Origin: Didymella arachidicola
Taxonomy: Eukaryota; Ascomycota; Dothideomycetes; Pleosporales; Didymellaceae
Length of the DNA stretch: 64,000 nt
NCBI GenBank assembly: GCA_016630955.3
Contig: CM049989.1
Span: forward strand, 434,001 to 498,000
Direction: 5' to 3'
Shown: positions 1 through 11,336 of the stretch, piece after piece
Position numbering within the stretch: position 1 is the stretch's first letter
How the letters are laid out: every line of letters begins with the position of its first letter
The notes under the pieces: generated by a model
Database searches by the model: none
What the model saw: the letters and a program-made list of their open reading frames with translations, nothing else
Told to the model about the DNA's origin: nothing
Position numbers and translations under genes: made by a program

Positions 1-837
1 TGTGAGAAGACCTACTGCAACGATTGTATTGAGTCCTCGCTAGCAGACAATGATCTTATTTGCCCCAATTGCGGTGAGGAGACACTGATCGAATTCACAC
101 CTGACAAGGAAATGGAGGCCCGCATTCGCGACTTCGAGGCCGAAAAGGCAAAGGAAAAGGCAGAGGCTAAGGCAGAGAAGGACGCACAGGCAAAGGCGGA
201 AATGGAGGCAGCAGAAGCAGCAGCGCAAGCAGCGCAAGCACCTACTGAATCGGACAATGCCAATGCGAGTGCTACAAGTGTAACACCAAATGACAAAGAA
301 ACTTCTGTTGATCCGACTGAGAAGCAAAAATCGGAAGAGCCAACCTCTGACTCTGAATCAAAGAAAAGGAAATCACCACCCACAGAGATCCAGCCTCCCA
401 CCGCCCCTAAAGCAATGCGCCAGCAAAACCAACAACCCCAGTCCACAATGGAGCAAGACTTCATCGCCCAGATGGAGGCCCTCAAGAACATGCCCATGGG
501 CATGCCCAACATGAACATGATGGGCAACGGCATGATGGTGCCCGGCATCAACGGCTTCAACCCCATGATGGGCATGCCCGGCTTCAACCTACAGATGCAA
601 ACCATGCCGCCTAACATGCACATGCCCATGAACATGCCCATGATGGGCATCAACAACAACGGCTTCACCCCACAGGTAAACATGCACAACGGCATGAACC
701 CCATGAACGGCTTCAATTTCAACGCTGCGCCGCAGAACGCGAATAATCAGTTCAACGACGCGTATGACCGCCAGCCGGTGAATCCGAATCGCCAGCGTGG
801 CAGGAAGCCGAGGGCGCCGGATTACCGGTACTTGTAG
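1..837 (+). CDS. MPE1: MPE1-type cleavage/polyadenylation factor subunit, C-terminal part (5' end outside window)
   Basis: The open frame enters from the left edge and ends at TAG 835-837. It begins inside a RING/U-box-like zinc finger: Cys pairs in CEKTYCNDC and in CPNCG are visible in the first 25 residues. An acidic/basic Glu-Ala-Lys helix rich in KAEAKAE-type repeats follows, then a Met/Gly/Asn/Pro-rich tail of short MGMPN-like repeats, and a basic RQRGRKPR end. Mpe1/RBBP6 proteins have a DWNN ubiquitin-like domain, a zinc knuckle and a RING in this order; only the RING and tail lie in the window. The family is a subunit of the nuclear cleavage and polyadenylation factor and acts in mRNA 3' end formation. 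The assignment rests on the RING plus the Met-rich tail; another RING protein is possible. Confidence 0.7.
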   Translation, partial: CEKTYCNDCIESSLADNDLICPNCGEETLIEFTPDKEMEARIRDFEAEKAKEKAEAKAEKDAQAKAEMEAAEAAAQAAQAPTESDNANASATSVTPNDKETSVDPTEKQKSEEPTSDSESKKRKSPPTEIQPPTAPKAMRQQNQQPQSTMEQDFIAQMEALKNMPMGMPNMNMMGNGMMVPGINGFNPMMGMPGFNLQMQTMPPNMHMPMNMPMMGINNNGFTPQVNMHNGMNPMNGFNFNAAPQNANNQFNDAYDRQPVNPNRQRGRKPRAPDYRYL

Positions 838-1479
838 GGTGGGGGCCGGGGGAGAAGGGGACAGGTGGTGGAGGTGGAGGTGTGGAACGGAGATCAGGCG
901 TTTGTATGTATTGTGTATTTGAGCATGTGACAGGAGTCACTGGCGGTGTTTTGTGGGTTAGCTGGAGAGATATCTTGCGGGGCTTCGCGGCGTCGAAGAC
1001 GGTTCAAATCAATCAATTATGGATTATCAAAGTCGGGGTTGGGTCGCGGTGTGCAGTGTATGCGTGACCGTCATGTCTCGTGTGGAAGTCTGTGTGCATG
1101 CTTGTCGTGACAGCGAAGCTTAGGACTTTTTTTTAGACATTTTGATGACAGGCCGAACAGGCCGTCCTAGTACGAGACAAGCACCAGTCCTTGAAAGCTA
1201 CCGTTAAATCACCTCACAATATCGTACAGTCTATATTATTCGTTCAACGTCATCTAAACCTACCTGTTGTTGGAAGGAGGTTTCCACCGGTACCCATTAC
1301 CTGATTGGGTTAGCTTGTTTACCTCTATAGACGCGCCCTCTGGCGTTCTTAACTATCAATCTTACACTCTCATACTTCAACACCTGTCTCCTAGAAGCGA
1401 CTGATGTCGCGGCCGAACAGCCAGTTAACAGCCCTATCACGCAGTCAGCAACCAAACCCAACACATCAACAACCTTAAC
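838..1479. other. Intergenic, convergent 3' ends
   Basis: This stretch lies between the 3' end of the MPE1-like gene (+) and the 3' end of the alternative NADH dehydrogenase (-). It holds a G-rich patch just after the stop at 838-880 and a T-run near 1130. No convincing coding sequence was seen. Confidence 0.6.
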
Positions 1480-3253
1480 TCACCAATACACCGGCACCAA
1501 TATCTTATTCCTCCAGCTAACCGTCCTCGTCAAATAGGCTCCACGCCAGACCGCCCACGCAATATAACCCTGCAATCTGCCCCACTTGCCTCCCTGGAAC
1601 AGCGCGTCCCAGTTTCCAATGTACGCCAGCGTACCCAGGTTCCTGAACTTGAAGCCCGCCTTATCAAGGTCCTGCTTATTCAGTCGTTTGGCCAGCCAGA
1701 GACCCTTTTGCGAGGCCACCTGCGCTGTTGCGGGGTGTTTGGTGCCCTCGATGATACCGCAGTCTCCGAGGACGAAGACGTCGTCGACGACGGCAGCGAC
1801 GTGCTTGTCGTTCTTGCCCTGCGGGACCACTTTCAAACGCAGACGATCGTCTGTGATGATGGAGCCGGAGCGTGGGTCCTTTTTGACTTTCCATGCCACG
1901 TCCTTCGCAAAGCTGGGATCTCCAGCTGACTCGATAAGTCGGAGATTGTCGGGGACCGCCCGCACGTTGCTGAGAGCCTGGTCCACGAAGGGGTTCTGCA
2001 TTAGTCCGGTGCTCCAGACACACATGCCCACGCCGAGGTCGCCTTCTTCCTTGATCTTGAGCGTGAACAGGTGGAAATCTTTTTCTGACACCAGGTTGCT
2101 GCGCTCGAACGGTGACCCGAGGCTGAGTTCTTCCACGTGGTGCTTGGTTTTGATGTCGATGCCTTCGCGTTTGAACTTGTCCATTGCGTAGCGAGCGAGC
2201 TTCTCGTCGAACATGGGTAGAACCTTCTCAGCTACGTCGTATACGGTGATCTTGTGGTATTTGATGAGCTCGGGGTAGATTCTGGCCATGTCTTCGTTGA
2301 TGAGATCATGCAGCTCGGCACTGAACTCGATTCCAGTCGGACCGCCGCCAACGACTGCGAAGTTGAGCAGTTGCTTCTTCAGCTCTTCGGTAGTGGTCGG
2401 TAGAGCTGCGGCTTCGAAACACGCAAGAAGACGATTCCTGATTTTGCGAGCGTCGCCGACATCCTTTAGGAAGAACGCGTGCTCTTTCACACCTGGCGTG
2501 CCGAATGTTTGGCTGTAGCAGCCAACCGTGACGATTAATTTGTCGTACGTCAAGTCAAAAGTCTTGCCCTTCTCCACGTCCGACAGTCTGTGCGATGCTC
2601 TCTCTTCTTCTGATTCGCCAGCATGTCGATCCTGCGTCAACGCCAGGCCTTGTGTCGGATCGTCGACGGCCTGCTCGACAGTGAGAGTCTTGTTCTTGAA
2701 ATCGACATCATCTGCCCATCCTTGGACGAACTCGACTTTGGTGCGCCGGCTCCTGACTGGCTCCAGCGCAGTTCGAAATTCCAGGGTGCCAACCGCTGTG
2801 GAGGCAAGCAACGGCGTGAATGCAAAATACGATCTCGGCGATACTACCACGGTCTGATATTTCTTCGAGTCGAGTTGGCGTGCAACTGTGAAACCTGCCC
2901 ATCCTCTGACGTTGGTCAGTAATCACGTTTTGATCAGAGGCTAGTTGACAGCATACGACCCCAGGATGACTACGCGCTCTCGATCTACGAATTCAATTAG
3001 ACCATCCTCCAATAATACAGCGACATGAAAACTCACCATCTCGTCCAGAGTCCAATTGCTTGATGGTGATGCTGCGCTGCTGCTGCGAAACGTGCGCGGC
3101 AGCTAAGGCTCCAAGTTGAGGCCGCGCCACGGCATGTGACAGCTGTCTTGTCGAGATCAGAGGGGCTGTTGTGACGTTCGGATTCCTGGCGATTATCTGT
3201 CGAACACTCAATGGCAGCTGGTGTATGCGCGATATCTGAGCCCCGGATGGCAT
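1480..3253 (-). CDS. Alternative (type II, rotenone-insensitive) NADH:ubiquinone oxidoreductase
   Basis: Three exons are read on the minus strand: 3253-3037, 2984-2957 and 2905-1480. The introns have GTGAGT and GTATGC donors and TAG and CAG acceptors, and the joined frame gives 556 residues. The tiny 28-nt middle exon is required to make the first dinucleotide fold, VVILGSGWAGF. The second nucleotide-binding motif is VVGGGPTGIEFSAEL. The first 70 residues are rich in Arg/Ser/Ala/Gln, as in a mitochondrial presequence. The protein ends in an aromatic, basic segment like the membrane-anchoring tail of NDI/NDE enzymes. The family is a single-polypeptide FAD enzyme that oxidises NADH and reduces ubiquinone without pumping protons. 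No EF-hand insert was seen. Whether it faces the matrix (Ndi1-like) or the intermembrane space (Nde-like) cannot be told. Confidence 0.9.
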
Positions 3254-3727
3254 ATTGGTCCCAATGCTTACTTTTGGTAAGCAATTGTAGCGGAAATTCT
3301 ATTCTGACACAATCTACATGTCCGTGGGAGCTGCTGTCTGTATACCAGCCAGACCTCCTTCTTCGAATAATTACCTTTTTGTGACCTTAGTCGGGTGTGA
3401 GCGGAAGAAGCAATGACGCACATCGGCGTCTTCGGAAGCGATCCGGTGCTGCTGGCGCCTCGGCAACAATAAGGATGCTTCCTGACTCGGCCACCACGAA
3501 GCGACTGACTCTGCGTAAGTCATACAAACGCTGCAGGGTGGTGGTAGAAATGTCGATGGATCGTTGTCACGGTTGTGCATATCGGCAAGTGTGGTAGGAA
3601 GTGGAAATCTACTTTGATTCGGAACGTCTAGAAACCTGTGAAAAAAAACCCACCGTTTGTGGTATACATCTAGAAACGGGTTGCGGGACAAAAATCGACT
3701 GCAACAAAACACAATCGCTCCAACTTG
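3254..3727. other. Intergenic between NADH dehydrogenase start and arginase 3' end
   Basis: The stretch holds the promoter and leader of the NADH dehydrogenase and the 3' flank of arginase, both on the minus strand. Short open frames on both strands lack family resemblance. No distinct promoter motif was recognised. Confidence 0.5.
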
Positions 3728-4807
3728 TTACAAAAGGGTATCGCCAAGAGCGCAACGAATGATGGAGTTGCCAGCACGAATGGTATCGCTGGCACCGACC
3801 TCGTCAAGACTGGGGTTGACCTCGACAAGATCGAGTGCGATGAGAGATCCAGTCTCAGCAACGCACTCGGCGATGAAGTCTCCCTCGCGCAAGGTTAGGC
3901 CTCCTCGGACGGCGGTGCCTGTGCTGGGTGCCCACATGGGGTCAAGAGCATCGATATCGAACGAGAGGTGGATGGGTGTGTCGCTGCCGATCCAGGCCAG
4001 CGCCATGTCCATAACCTTGCCAATGCCGTGTCTGCTTTATGTTAGCACTCCGAAAATGACGTTTGTAAAGGATCAAGGCTGACCTGTCAACGTCGTGCAT
4101 CGAAAAGGCCTTGATGCCATGTTCCCTCAGAATCTTCTTCTCGCCACGGTCAATGTCACGAAGGCCGATGTAGACGAGCTTCTTGGTGCTGAGCATGTGC
4201 TCCGGCTTGAGCCACCCGAAGCAGTCTTCGCGGTCTTCCTTGGCAAGGCCTGTGAGGAAGGAGACGGGCATGCCGTGGATGTTACCGCTGTCAGATGTCT
4301 CGGGTGTGTTGATGTCGGCGTGAGCGTCGACCCAGATGACAGCGATCTCTCGCCCGAGCCTTTCACGTATCGCCTTTGCTGTGCCGGAGATGGTACCCAT
4401 CGCGATCGAGTGGTCACCACCGAGGGTCAGGACGAGCTTGCCATCCTTTGCGTAGTTGTACACCTGGTTGCTGACCTCCTTTGTGACAGCGCTGACAAAC
4501 TTTGGCCTCTTCATGCCTCGATAGTCTGGGTCTTCCGAGGGCAGCATTTCGGAATAATTATGTACTTGTCCATCGAACGCAACCTTCAGGTCAAGATCTC
4601 CTTCCAGCTCTTTGATCAGACCGGCCTCGATGAGTGCCATTGGCGCCGCATCGACACCCGGCTTTGGCTGCATGTGATGTTAGACGTTGGAACGTCGCAA
4701 GTTAACTCTGAACATCTTACCTGACCACCGCTGAATCCGACTGCGACAACGCCGACATCCTGGCGGCTCGGCAGGAATTTTGGTTGGATAGAAGGTGCGA
4801 CAGACAT
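3728..4807 (-). CDS. CAR1: Arginase
   Basis: Three exons on the minus strand, 4807-4721, 4667-4084 and 4031-3728, join to 324 residues, close to yeast Car1. The introns are about 53 nt and 52 nt with GTAAGA and GTCAGC donors. The manganese-binding signatures of the ureohydrolase family are all present: GGDHS, then VDAHADINTP, then SFDIDALDP. The second splice restores the family block VDRHGIGKVM. The enzyme hydrolyses arginine to ornithine and urea in the cytosol, the first step of arginine use as nitrogen source. The start is the first Met of a frame whose N-terminus is short and has no targeting signal, and it is followed directly by VGVVAVGFSGGQ. All catalytic motifs are intact. Confidence 0.96.
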
Positions 4808-6292
4808 CGTGGGCTGTGCGGTATTAGATCATGTCACGTGCAAGCGGCTCAACAAGTTATGAGATGGTGGCTCGCGAAGGAGTGCTGGTGCGATAGAGCT
4901 TGGGAATAGAAGCTGTGAATGGAAGCGATGTGCTCTCCTGATGACTTACAGTCTGAGTAGGAATATGCTTTGGTTGTGGTGTGTTGAGGGGTGAATCGCA
5001 GTATGCGGACTTGCCGAATGCGGACGAATGTACAGTTGACGTTTAGGCACAAGGAAAATGAACACGGGGATCTGAATGGATTGTGGAAAGAAGGCCAGCT
5101 GGCGATATTTATCATTGTTGGCCCAGCCGCTTTCTTACGTTATTGACTACACCGAATTTTCGCGCCTCTCTTATACATGCTTTTAACGATCAAGAACCGC
5201 TTAATTTATCACTTAGAGGCAGAGAGGACGCGCTTTTATCTCAGATCCCCCACTAGGCATTCCAGGTCCGGCGCGATGTCGGAAAGGGCAGCTGCGTGGT
5301 GGGAGTACGGTTTCAGCGTTGGTGGCAGTGCTTCAGAGTCCTCATACTCAGGAACTTTAACAAAATATCGCAGCAACACCTTGGAATTGCATGCAGAAGT
5401 TGCTGTCCCCCGCAACATTAGGCTGTTCCTTCCTCTGGCCATCTCGCGCGCCTTTTGTGTGATTGGCCGGCGTACGGTCAACTACGGCAAAACCCTGTTA
5501 TCGCTGCTCGGCTGCGCCAATCGCTTTTCCTCGGTCTTACGTGCCTTCAGCCGCTATCTTACGCAACACGGAACCACGCGACCTCCTTCACGAGCTCAAA
5601 CCGGATGTAAGCTTCCCGTCACCTGGCCATCAATCACAGTGGCTTCTGAAGAGTCGATAGATGTAGCGGTCAGATAGTCTGTTGTAGCATACAGTCTCTC
5701 ACGTTACAGGAAAGTCAGGTACGACTGCAAGAGTTTTGTAGTCAACAGAGGACCTATCTAGGTTATGTGCATACATACTGTGTAGACACTGGTTACCTCC
5801 GGTCTTTCCGAGAATTCTGAGCTTGCAGCTGACTCTTGCTGCAACGCAACAGACATTAATAGACTTCACAGGCAAGAAGATTGCGCAGCTGCAGCCACTC
5901 ACAAGCTCCTACAAACCAGGGACCACAGGAACGGCACGACTGCTGAGACCAACAACTCTTGTACATTTATATATAAAAACTCCGACAGATTAGGAACGAA
6001 AGAAGTATTTAGAACAGCTATGGTCAGGATTTCCGGAACGCCAAGATCAGATATTGTCTGCCCAACCAAGGTATGAAGAGTCTCGAGAAGACCGTTGCTA
6101 TCCAAAGGAGCCACAAACTCACACGAATTGAAGAAATCGAAAATTTTGACAACTTTGCTGACAAACAGCGTAGCTTGATGGTCATTACACATGCGCGTCT
6201 GAAGTACTCCATAGTCCGTTGTCATTCATTTTCCAATTACATTAGTCATTAAGTGCTCGATCTTAGATGATCGTGTCTGGCAAGTTCAGACT
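4808..6292. other. Intergenic, arginase promoter and unassigned sequence
   Basis: About 1.5 kb lies upstream of arginase and downstream of the secreted-protein gene. The arginase leader probably occupies the first few hundred bases. Two open frames are the longest: 5177-5677 (+, 166 codons) and 5899-6225 (-, 108 codons, rich in Leu/Val/Phe). Neither has a recognisable domain, a signal peptide or good splice partners, so neither is called as a gene. Confidence 0.45.
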
Positions 6293-6978
6293 TTACGAAG
6301 CGTACTGCCACGCGCCAGGCCCATCCAACGAAGCTGCAAACCCATTAGTTATGAACAAGGAATGAGGTGTGAACAACACTTACAGGTGAGAGCGCTGAAG
6401 CCAAGGCAGTCAGAGCCGGCTTCGAAGCTGTCAGTCTGGCCATAGACCTGGTAGCCGGAACCAGCAGCACCAACAGGGCACGCAACGAACCCGGTCTCGA
6501 AGTTGAGGTAGCCGAAGCTGTTGCCGTTGGAGGGTGCAGTCTTGCTGAACTGATCAACGATGGAGCCAGCGGGGATGTACGCAGAGTGAGCGGTAGTGTA
6601 GCTCAGCGCGCCGTCAGCAGCAACATAGACCTGCTGGCCACCGGGCACGACAACCCCGAGAGACAGAGTCTTGTCGCCGCCAGCGAAGACGGTGGAGTTG
6701 CCGGAAGGGCAGTTGGCCGCACCGACGGTCTCGGCGGGGCAATAGGTGGTGGGTGCACCAGCAGCGAGGTAGAACTTTCCGTTGCGAGCGGTCAGAGATG
6801 TGAGATGAATGGGGGACGCGCTGCGGGCGGCTATGACACCGAAGTAGCCGAAGTCGGGAGTAGGAGTGTTCGTTGGCTCTGGGGCCTTGTATGTAGAACT
6901 GGCTGGGGGAGGAGCATAGCACTCTCCTCCGGCGAGAGCACCAGCGATGAGACCTGCGAAAGCGAGAGCGTACTTCAT
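6293..6978 (-). CDS. Small secreted protein, PhiA / IgE-binding-protein-like cell-wall type
   Basis: Two exons, 6978-6384 and 6333-6293, are separated by a 50-nt intron with a GTAAGT donor and TTTGCAG acceptor. The joined product is 211 residues. The second exon supplies the ending SSLDGPGAWQYAS, typical of this fungal secreted family. The N-terminus MKYALAFAGLIAGALA is a clear signal peptide. A Pro/Thr linker of about 20 residues and a beta-rich core beginning YFGVIAARS follow. The start was chosen at this Met and not 33 codons upstream because the signal peptide begins here and a TATAAA lies about 91 nt upstream. Members of this group are found in cell walls of conidia and hyphae or among fungal allergens. 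The exact family name is an inference; a secreted wall protein is well supported. Confidence 0.7.
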
Positions 6979-7068
6979 GGTGAGGACTGTAGCGAATGTA
7001 TTGAAGTTGTCTGGGTGGAAAAAAGTTGATAGTTTGGTGAGGATCCTAATGCGAGGTTGTGATGCATC

Positions 7069-7074
7069 TTTATA
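7069..7074 (-). promoter_or_regulatory. TATA box of the secreted wall-protein gene
   Basis: TATAAA reads on the minus strand about 91 nt upstream of the ATG at 6978. It favours the downstream start codon that opens the signal peptide. Confidence 0.55.
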
Positions 7075-8332
7075 CATTTGCCGAGAGTATCACAGCATGG
7101 TCCTGCATCGCGCATCGCAAAGTCGTTACTCGAACTATCCATGAGTGATGGCCTCATCCGGCTAGGGCGTCATCGTCACAGTTAGCTTACCCACAGTCCA
7201 TTACCTCCCGCTGGTATCCAGGTGCTTGTATGGAGCGGTACTGCAGAGCGTTGCATTGAGTCGTTCCACACGCAGCTAAACCACAGACACCATGCGGATC
7301 GTCTTGTGTTCACGGTACCACAGGACACATCCTACCCATTGATTGGCGATCATAGATCGTTTAGACTGAGTTCGGCAGCTGCTAATTATCCCTACCTAAG
7401 CGAGGTGCATCACATTGTACTTTGTATGATTTACGAGCTTTCGATAGTCTTCCACACAAGTCTCCACGGAAATCGGCACCTGGATGCTGAGCAGATTGCA
7501 ACGAGCGACTTCCCAGCCCTCTGCTGATGTCACCAATCCGTATTCAGAGTTTCAAGCAGTTTCCGCAGGCTCCCCGCGTCGAGCAAAGAGTTCCTCGAAT
7601 CTTAAAGTGACGTTGAAGCTCGTTTTGCCCCGCTCGCAGCCGCATCGGAGAGACATTTTCCCCAGATTGTGTGCGCCAAAAATAGCACGGCTGCGACTCC
7701 GCACCTTGCCGCTTTCACCATGTGTATGCATCTACATTTATTACTCGCCAACTACCGGTGGTAGCCCTACAACATTTGGCGTGGCCGGGCTTCGTTCGTG
7801 CGAGCCATGGTACGGTGTGAGGTGACGTTATATGCGGACGCTGATCGATACAGCCTCGCTGTGCGAATTGCAACGGTGCAGTGGCGTATGTGAGCAAAGA
7901 ATGCGGCTCTACCGGCTTCAGGGACTGTGTGCGACGTGACTAATGCTGACCATCGCACGCTCCTTTGATTTCTGATCATATCCTGGTGTCCACCGAGTGA
8001 GTACTGATGCTACCAGATGAAATTCAGCGAGTCTGAAAAGCGCCGATATAGGGCAAGGTATCTGGGTCAGTCGGTGCGAGGTCTCCACAAATACCCATCA
8101 TCAACGCATTAGACAGGGTCATGGATCCTACACTAGACAGCCACAGATATCGCTCACCTCCATGGTATGTCTGCTGGCTTCCCTCTACAGGCGACAAGCC
8201 CAAGCAGGACCTCATTCTCGGTACAGATATCTAGCTGACAAGCTCCATGTAGAGGCAGGGCCTTGCTGTCAAACCGCGGAGGCTACCCCCACATGATGGC
8301 CTGCAAAGACAGCAGACAGACCTTCAGACTGA

Positions 8333-8722
8333 TTGCCTTCTTTGGCGGCCCTCATCAGATTTCGCTCGCACCGTGTGCTCATCATAGAGAGTGCTATCAG
8401 GCTAGCATTGCGTCTAAATCCGTTGCTCCGTACGATGTGCAGCCCGCGAATGTTCAACCACTGCAGCCAACAGCTTCTGCGGGACTACACAGACCCAGAC
8501 CGTTCTCAGCAATGGTACGAGATCCTAAAGACTGGATTGTACCTGCATCGCAAGAGCCCGATCGAGCTCCAAGAAGCCCACGGCCTACGAAGCCTGACAT
8601 GCGTTGCACTCAAAGCAATCTACAAGACAGATCCAAGCCATGCTTGTGAATGCTGTACCGCACTTAGGAGCTTCCAAGAAGCCATATGCAAGCCTCAAAG
8701 GATTTATGATTGCAGCCACTAA
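8333..8722 (+). CDS. Possible small hypothetical protein or gene remnant
   Basis: The 129-codon frame has no signal peptide and no known motif. Composition from residue 28 onward looks protein-like, with mixed charged and aliphatic residues and a Cys-containing end. It could equally be a decayed fragment or chance. No function is proposed. Confidence 0.2.
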   Translation: MPSLAALIRFRSHRVLIIESAIRLALRLNPLLRTMCSPRMFNHCSQQLLRDYTDPDRSQQWYEILKTGLYLHRKSPIELQEAHGLRSLTCVALKAIYKTDPSHACECCTALRSFQEAICKPQRIYDCSH

Positions 8723-9180
8723 ATTAAATTCTGTGCAGCCACGGGTAAACACATTGGGCGGAAGGACATCTCTGCACAGCCCTTGACTACCTCCTTGATT
8801 TCTAGGCTTTTATCTCTGTACAGCTGTTCCTGGAGCTAAAGAGCTGCTCAACTTCACGTTGCCAGGCAGCTGCTGGAAGGCTGCCAGTTTCCATACTCTC
8901 GTCCCGTCTTTCCCCGTTCCTGTAGCAACATAATGTCAGGAAATACTCTATTGTGGAACCCCGAACCCAAACACTGGAGAAGCTGTACCTACATTGAAAC
9001 AGTCAAAGTCATAACGCACAGAGTTCGATGTTCGCCAACGTGCCAGCGTGCCAGCAAGGCCATGTATCACGGTAGCACGACGTGAAACCAGATCCGTTGA
9101 AGCATGGTGATGTACGCTTATTCAAACCCACCAACGCTACGCTAATAAAGCCATGGTATCGAGCGTCTCCACACAACCCC

Positions 9181-10804
9181 TCACATCCATAGACACAGCT
9201 TTCCTGACGCGGTTCCAGCAGCGATCCAGTCCATCGTAGGATGGAACTTGGCCACCGCAGGCACAGCGGTGATGCCCTCGCCACCCAACTGTGCCAGCTG
9301 CTGACCCTTGCCTGTATACACATCAACAAAGCGGTTCATATTGCCAATGCAGAACCGCTGTATATTATCCTGCGGGAACTGCTGCCATTGCGCGCGCAAT
9401 CTACCCATGATCAGCACACTTCTCTCATCATCATGCAGAGGGAACGTGGGGAACTTACATTGTGACCCACCGCCCCGTCTGGTTATTGTGCGGGACAATG
9501 ACCGTGGGCTTCATCTGCTGCTCCTCCAGCGCCTGCCCAGGCGCCCAATCCTTGCAGTCTCCAAAATTGTAAATCTTCACCGTGTCATCGTAGCTCGCGG
9601 TCGCGATCTGGCCGGCCGAATTCCATGCCGCATGGCTCACGCTGAGTCTGCTCTCGTGCTCGCCAAGCAGCGCAGGCGCGCGCTCGTCGCCCGACCCTGT
9701 GATCTTGCGCAGATCCCACAGCTTGAGCGTGCGGTCGAGCGACGCGGTGGCGACGAGATGTGGGTGCTGTGGGTGCAGACTGAAGCCGCCGATTTTCTTG
9801 TCAGAGAGCTGGAAGATCTGCGCGTCCATGACTTCGGTGCGCATGTCGTACATGCCGAAGCGTCCGTCAAGCGTCGAGAAGTAGAGCATGTTTGCGTTGT
9901 CTTTGGAGATCTCGAGCCCGGAGAGCGGTTGGTCTTCGTTGGGATCTTGCGGGCCGTAGACCTCGACTGCGACACCCTTTGCGAGGTCGAGTTTCCGTAC
10001 TGAGGAGTCGTAGGAGGCAGAGTACAGGGCGTTGGAGTCGTGCGGACTGAATTGGAAGGTGTGTATTGTGCGCGTATGCGGCTTGAGGGTGGTGATGGTG
10101 GGTCCTTCTACCTCTGCATCGTCGTCGTCGTCTTCGACCTTGACTTCTGCGGCCTTTTGAGAAGCGTCGCAGATTCCGAGATTGCCCAGCTTGTCGCCTG
10201 CGAAGACGAGGGGCTTCTCTTCGGTAGGGTGCAGGCCCATGGCGTAGATGCGCTCTGGCGTGATTTTGATCTCGTTTGGCTCAAAGTCTTCCCAGAGCTG
10301 CAGTCCACTCATCTTCTCCCTCAACGCCTTCACATCCTTGTCCGTGATGTCGCTTGCGTCGTCGAACTCAAAGGTGCGCTCGTATGGATTTGCAGGCCCG
10401 ACTATGCGCAGGAAGTTCCCACTCTGATCCCATGTCTTGCCCACAACTGTGATGTCGCCGAAGCTGAAGGCGTCGCTGATTCGCTGTCTCTTCGCGCGGT
10501 CGGCTTCCTTGATCGCGACGTATTCCTCCTCTGCCTTGCGCTTGGCCTTGTCGCTGTCTGCCTCGATGCCCTTGAGCCGCGATGATGTTCGTCGCGGCGC
10601 TACGTCTTCGAGCTTGACCCTCTTTGCTGGCGCTGTTTTCTTCGCCTTCGATTTTGTGGACGATGATGCTGCCTTCGAAGTAGGTCCTAGGCCGGCCTGC
10701 GCTGCCTCCATCTCCAAGTTGCGCAGCAGCGCCTGCGTCTTTGCAATATTCTCCTGCCTCTTACGCTCATAGTCGCTGACCTCTGCCTTCTTCGCTTTCG
10801 CCAT
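9181..10804 (-). CDS. CMR1: CMR1/WDR76-type DNA-damage-associated WD40 protein
   Basis: Two exons, 10804-9459 and 9400-9181, join across a 58-nt intron (donor GTAAGT, acceptor GGTAG) to 521 residues, about the length of yeast Cmr1. The first 120 residues are Lys/Glu-rich and basic, with KRKAEEEY-type stretches that look nuclear. At least five WD40 blades follow, for example SASYDSSVRKLDL, TASLDRTLKLWDL and TASYDDTVKIYNF. The last exon adds the closing blade ending AAGTASGKLCLWM. Family members bind DNA lesions, associate with replication stress and protein quality-control sites, and act in the nucleus. The splice was chosen because it joins GRWVT to ILRAQWQQFP without a stop. The start is the Met beginning MAKAKKAEVSDYERKRQENI. 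Confidence 0.92.
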
Positions 10805-11063
10805 GTTGACGTTCCAAGGCGTATCAGAGAGATCTCAATGGTTTTGGTGAGCCGCGATCGCGCAGGCGCAAAAGTACGACAAGCGCGTCAATTCGTATTT
10901 TCTTCGGCAATTGGAGGATCGAAGCAACCGAGATGCAATTGGAGTCTTCAGATATGCAGAGCAATGCAAGGCTACAGTCAGGTATGGGACAGAATGACAG
11001 TAAGGCGGCAGGCTGCCGTCGTGAGCTTGGAGCACAATCTACGCCATCCAAAGTGGTGGCGTC

Positions 11064-11095
11064 ACGCGTCGATGGAATAAAGCGCGTCGACGCGT
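11064..11095. promoter_or_regulatory. Pair of ACGCGT (MCB-like) elements
   Basis: ACGCGT occurs at 11064-11069 and 11090-11095. In fungi this hexamer is the binding site of MBF-type cell-cycle regulators. CMR1 is a replication/DNA-damage gene, so it is the likelier target, but function here is inferred. Confidence 0.4.
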
Positions 11096-11099
11096 TTGT

Positions 11100-11105
11100 C
11101 ACGTG
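11100..11105. promoter_or_regulatory. CACGTG E-box
   Basis: A single CACGTG palindrome lies next to the ACGCGT pair. Basic helix-loop-helix regulators bind this sequence in fungi. Its use here is not shown. Confidence 0.3.
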
Positions 11106-11336
11106 GGAGCTCTACACTCAGTCTAGGCAACTAACAGATGACATACTACGGAAAGTTCAAGATACAGATTTCAGTACTCGTCGCCCTAGAGACAGTATTG
11201 GTCATGTTCCCTTGCTCATCACGGAAGGACAGCAATTCAATTGTCGAGGCCTCGGACTTCGGGTGAACTGCCGGCGCATTGATATCATCATTCCGCATCT
11301 TCACAGGTCCATCTGAATCTCAGCAACACAACCACA

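Larger units (their letters stand above)
6979..9180. other. Gene-poor stretch upstream of the secreted protein
   Basis: About 2.2 kb contains the secreted-protein promoter near 6979-7150 and otherwise only short open frames. The best is 8333-8722 (+, 129 codons), with a globular-looking composition (for example QQWYEILKTGLYLHRKSPIE) but no recognised domain and no clear splice partners. Others near 7222-7825 look random. Confidence 0.4.
10805..11336. promoter_or_regulatory. Divergent promoter of CMR1 (-) and COQ9 (+)
   Basis: This 532-bp stretch separates two head-to-head genes. It contains two ACGCGT hexamers (11064-11069 and 11090-11095) and a CACGTG palindrome (11100-11105), all within about 300 bp of both start codons. 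No other coding sequence is supported. Confidence 0.6.

Noticed and set aside
12..722. Met/Gly/Leu-rich 236-codon minus frame
   Set aside because: It is the antisense of the repetitive Met/Asn/Pro tail of the MPE1-like gene; open only because of that composition.
5177..5677. 166-codon plus frame near arginase
   Set aside because: No domain, targeting signal or splice logic; the overlapping minus frame is equally open.
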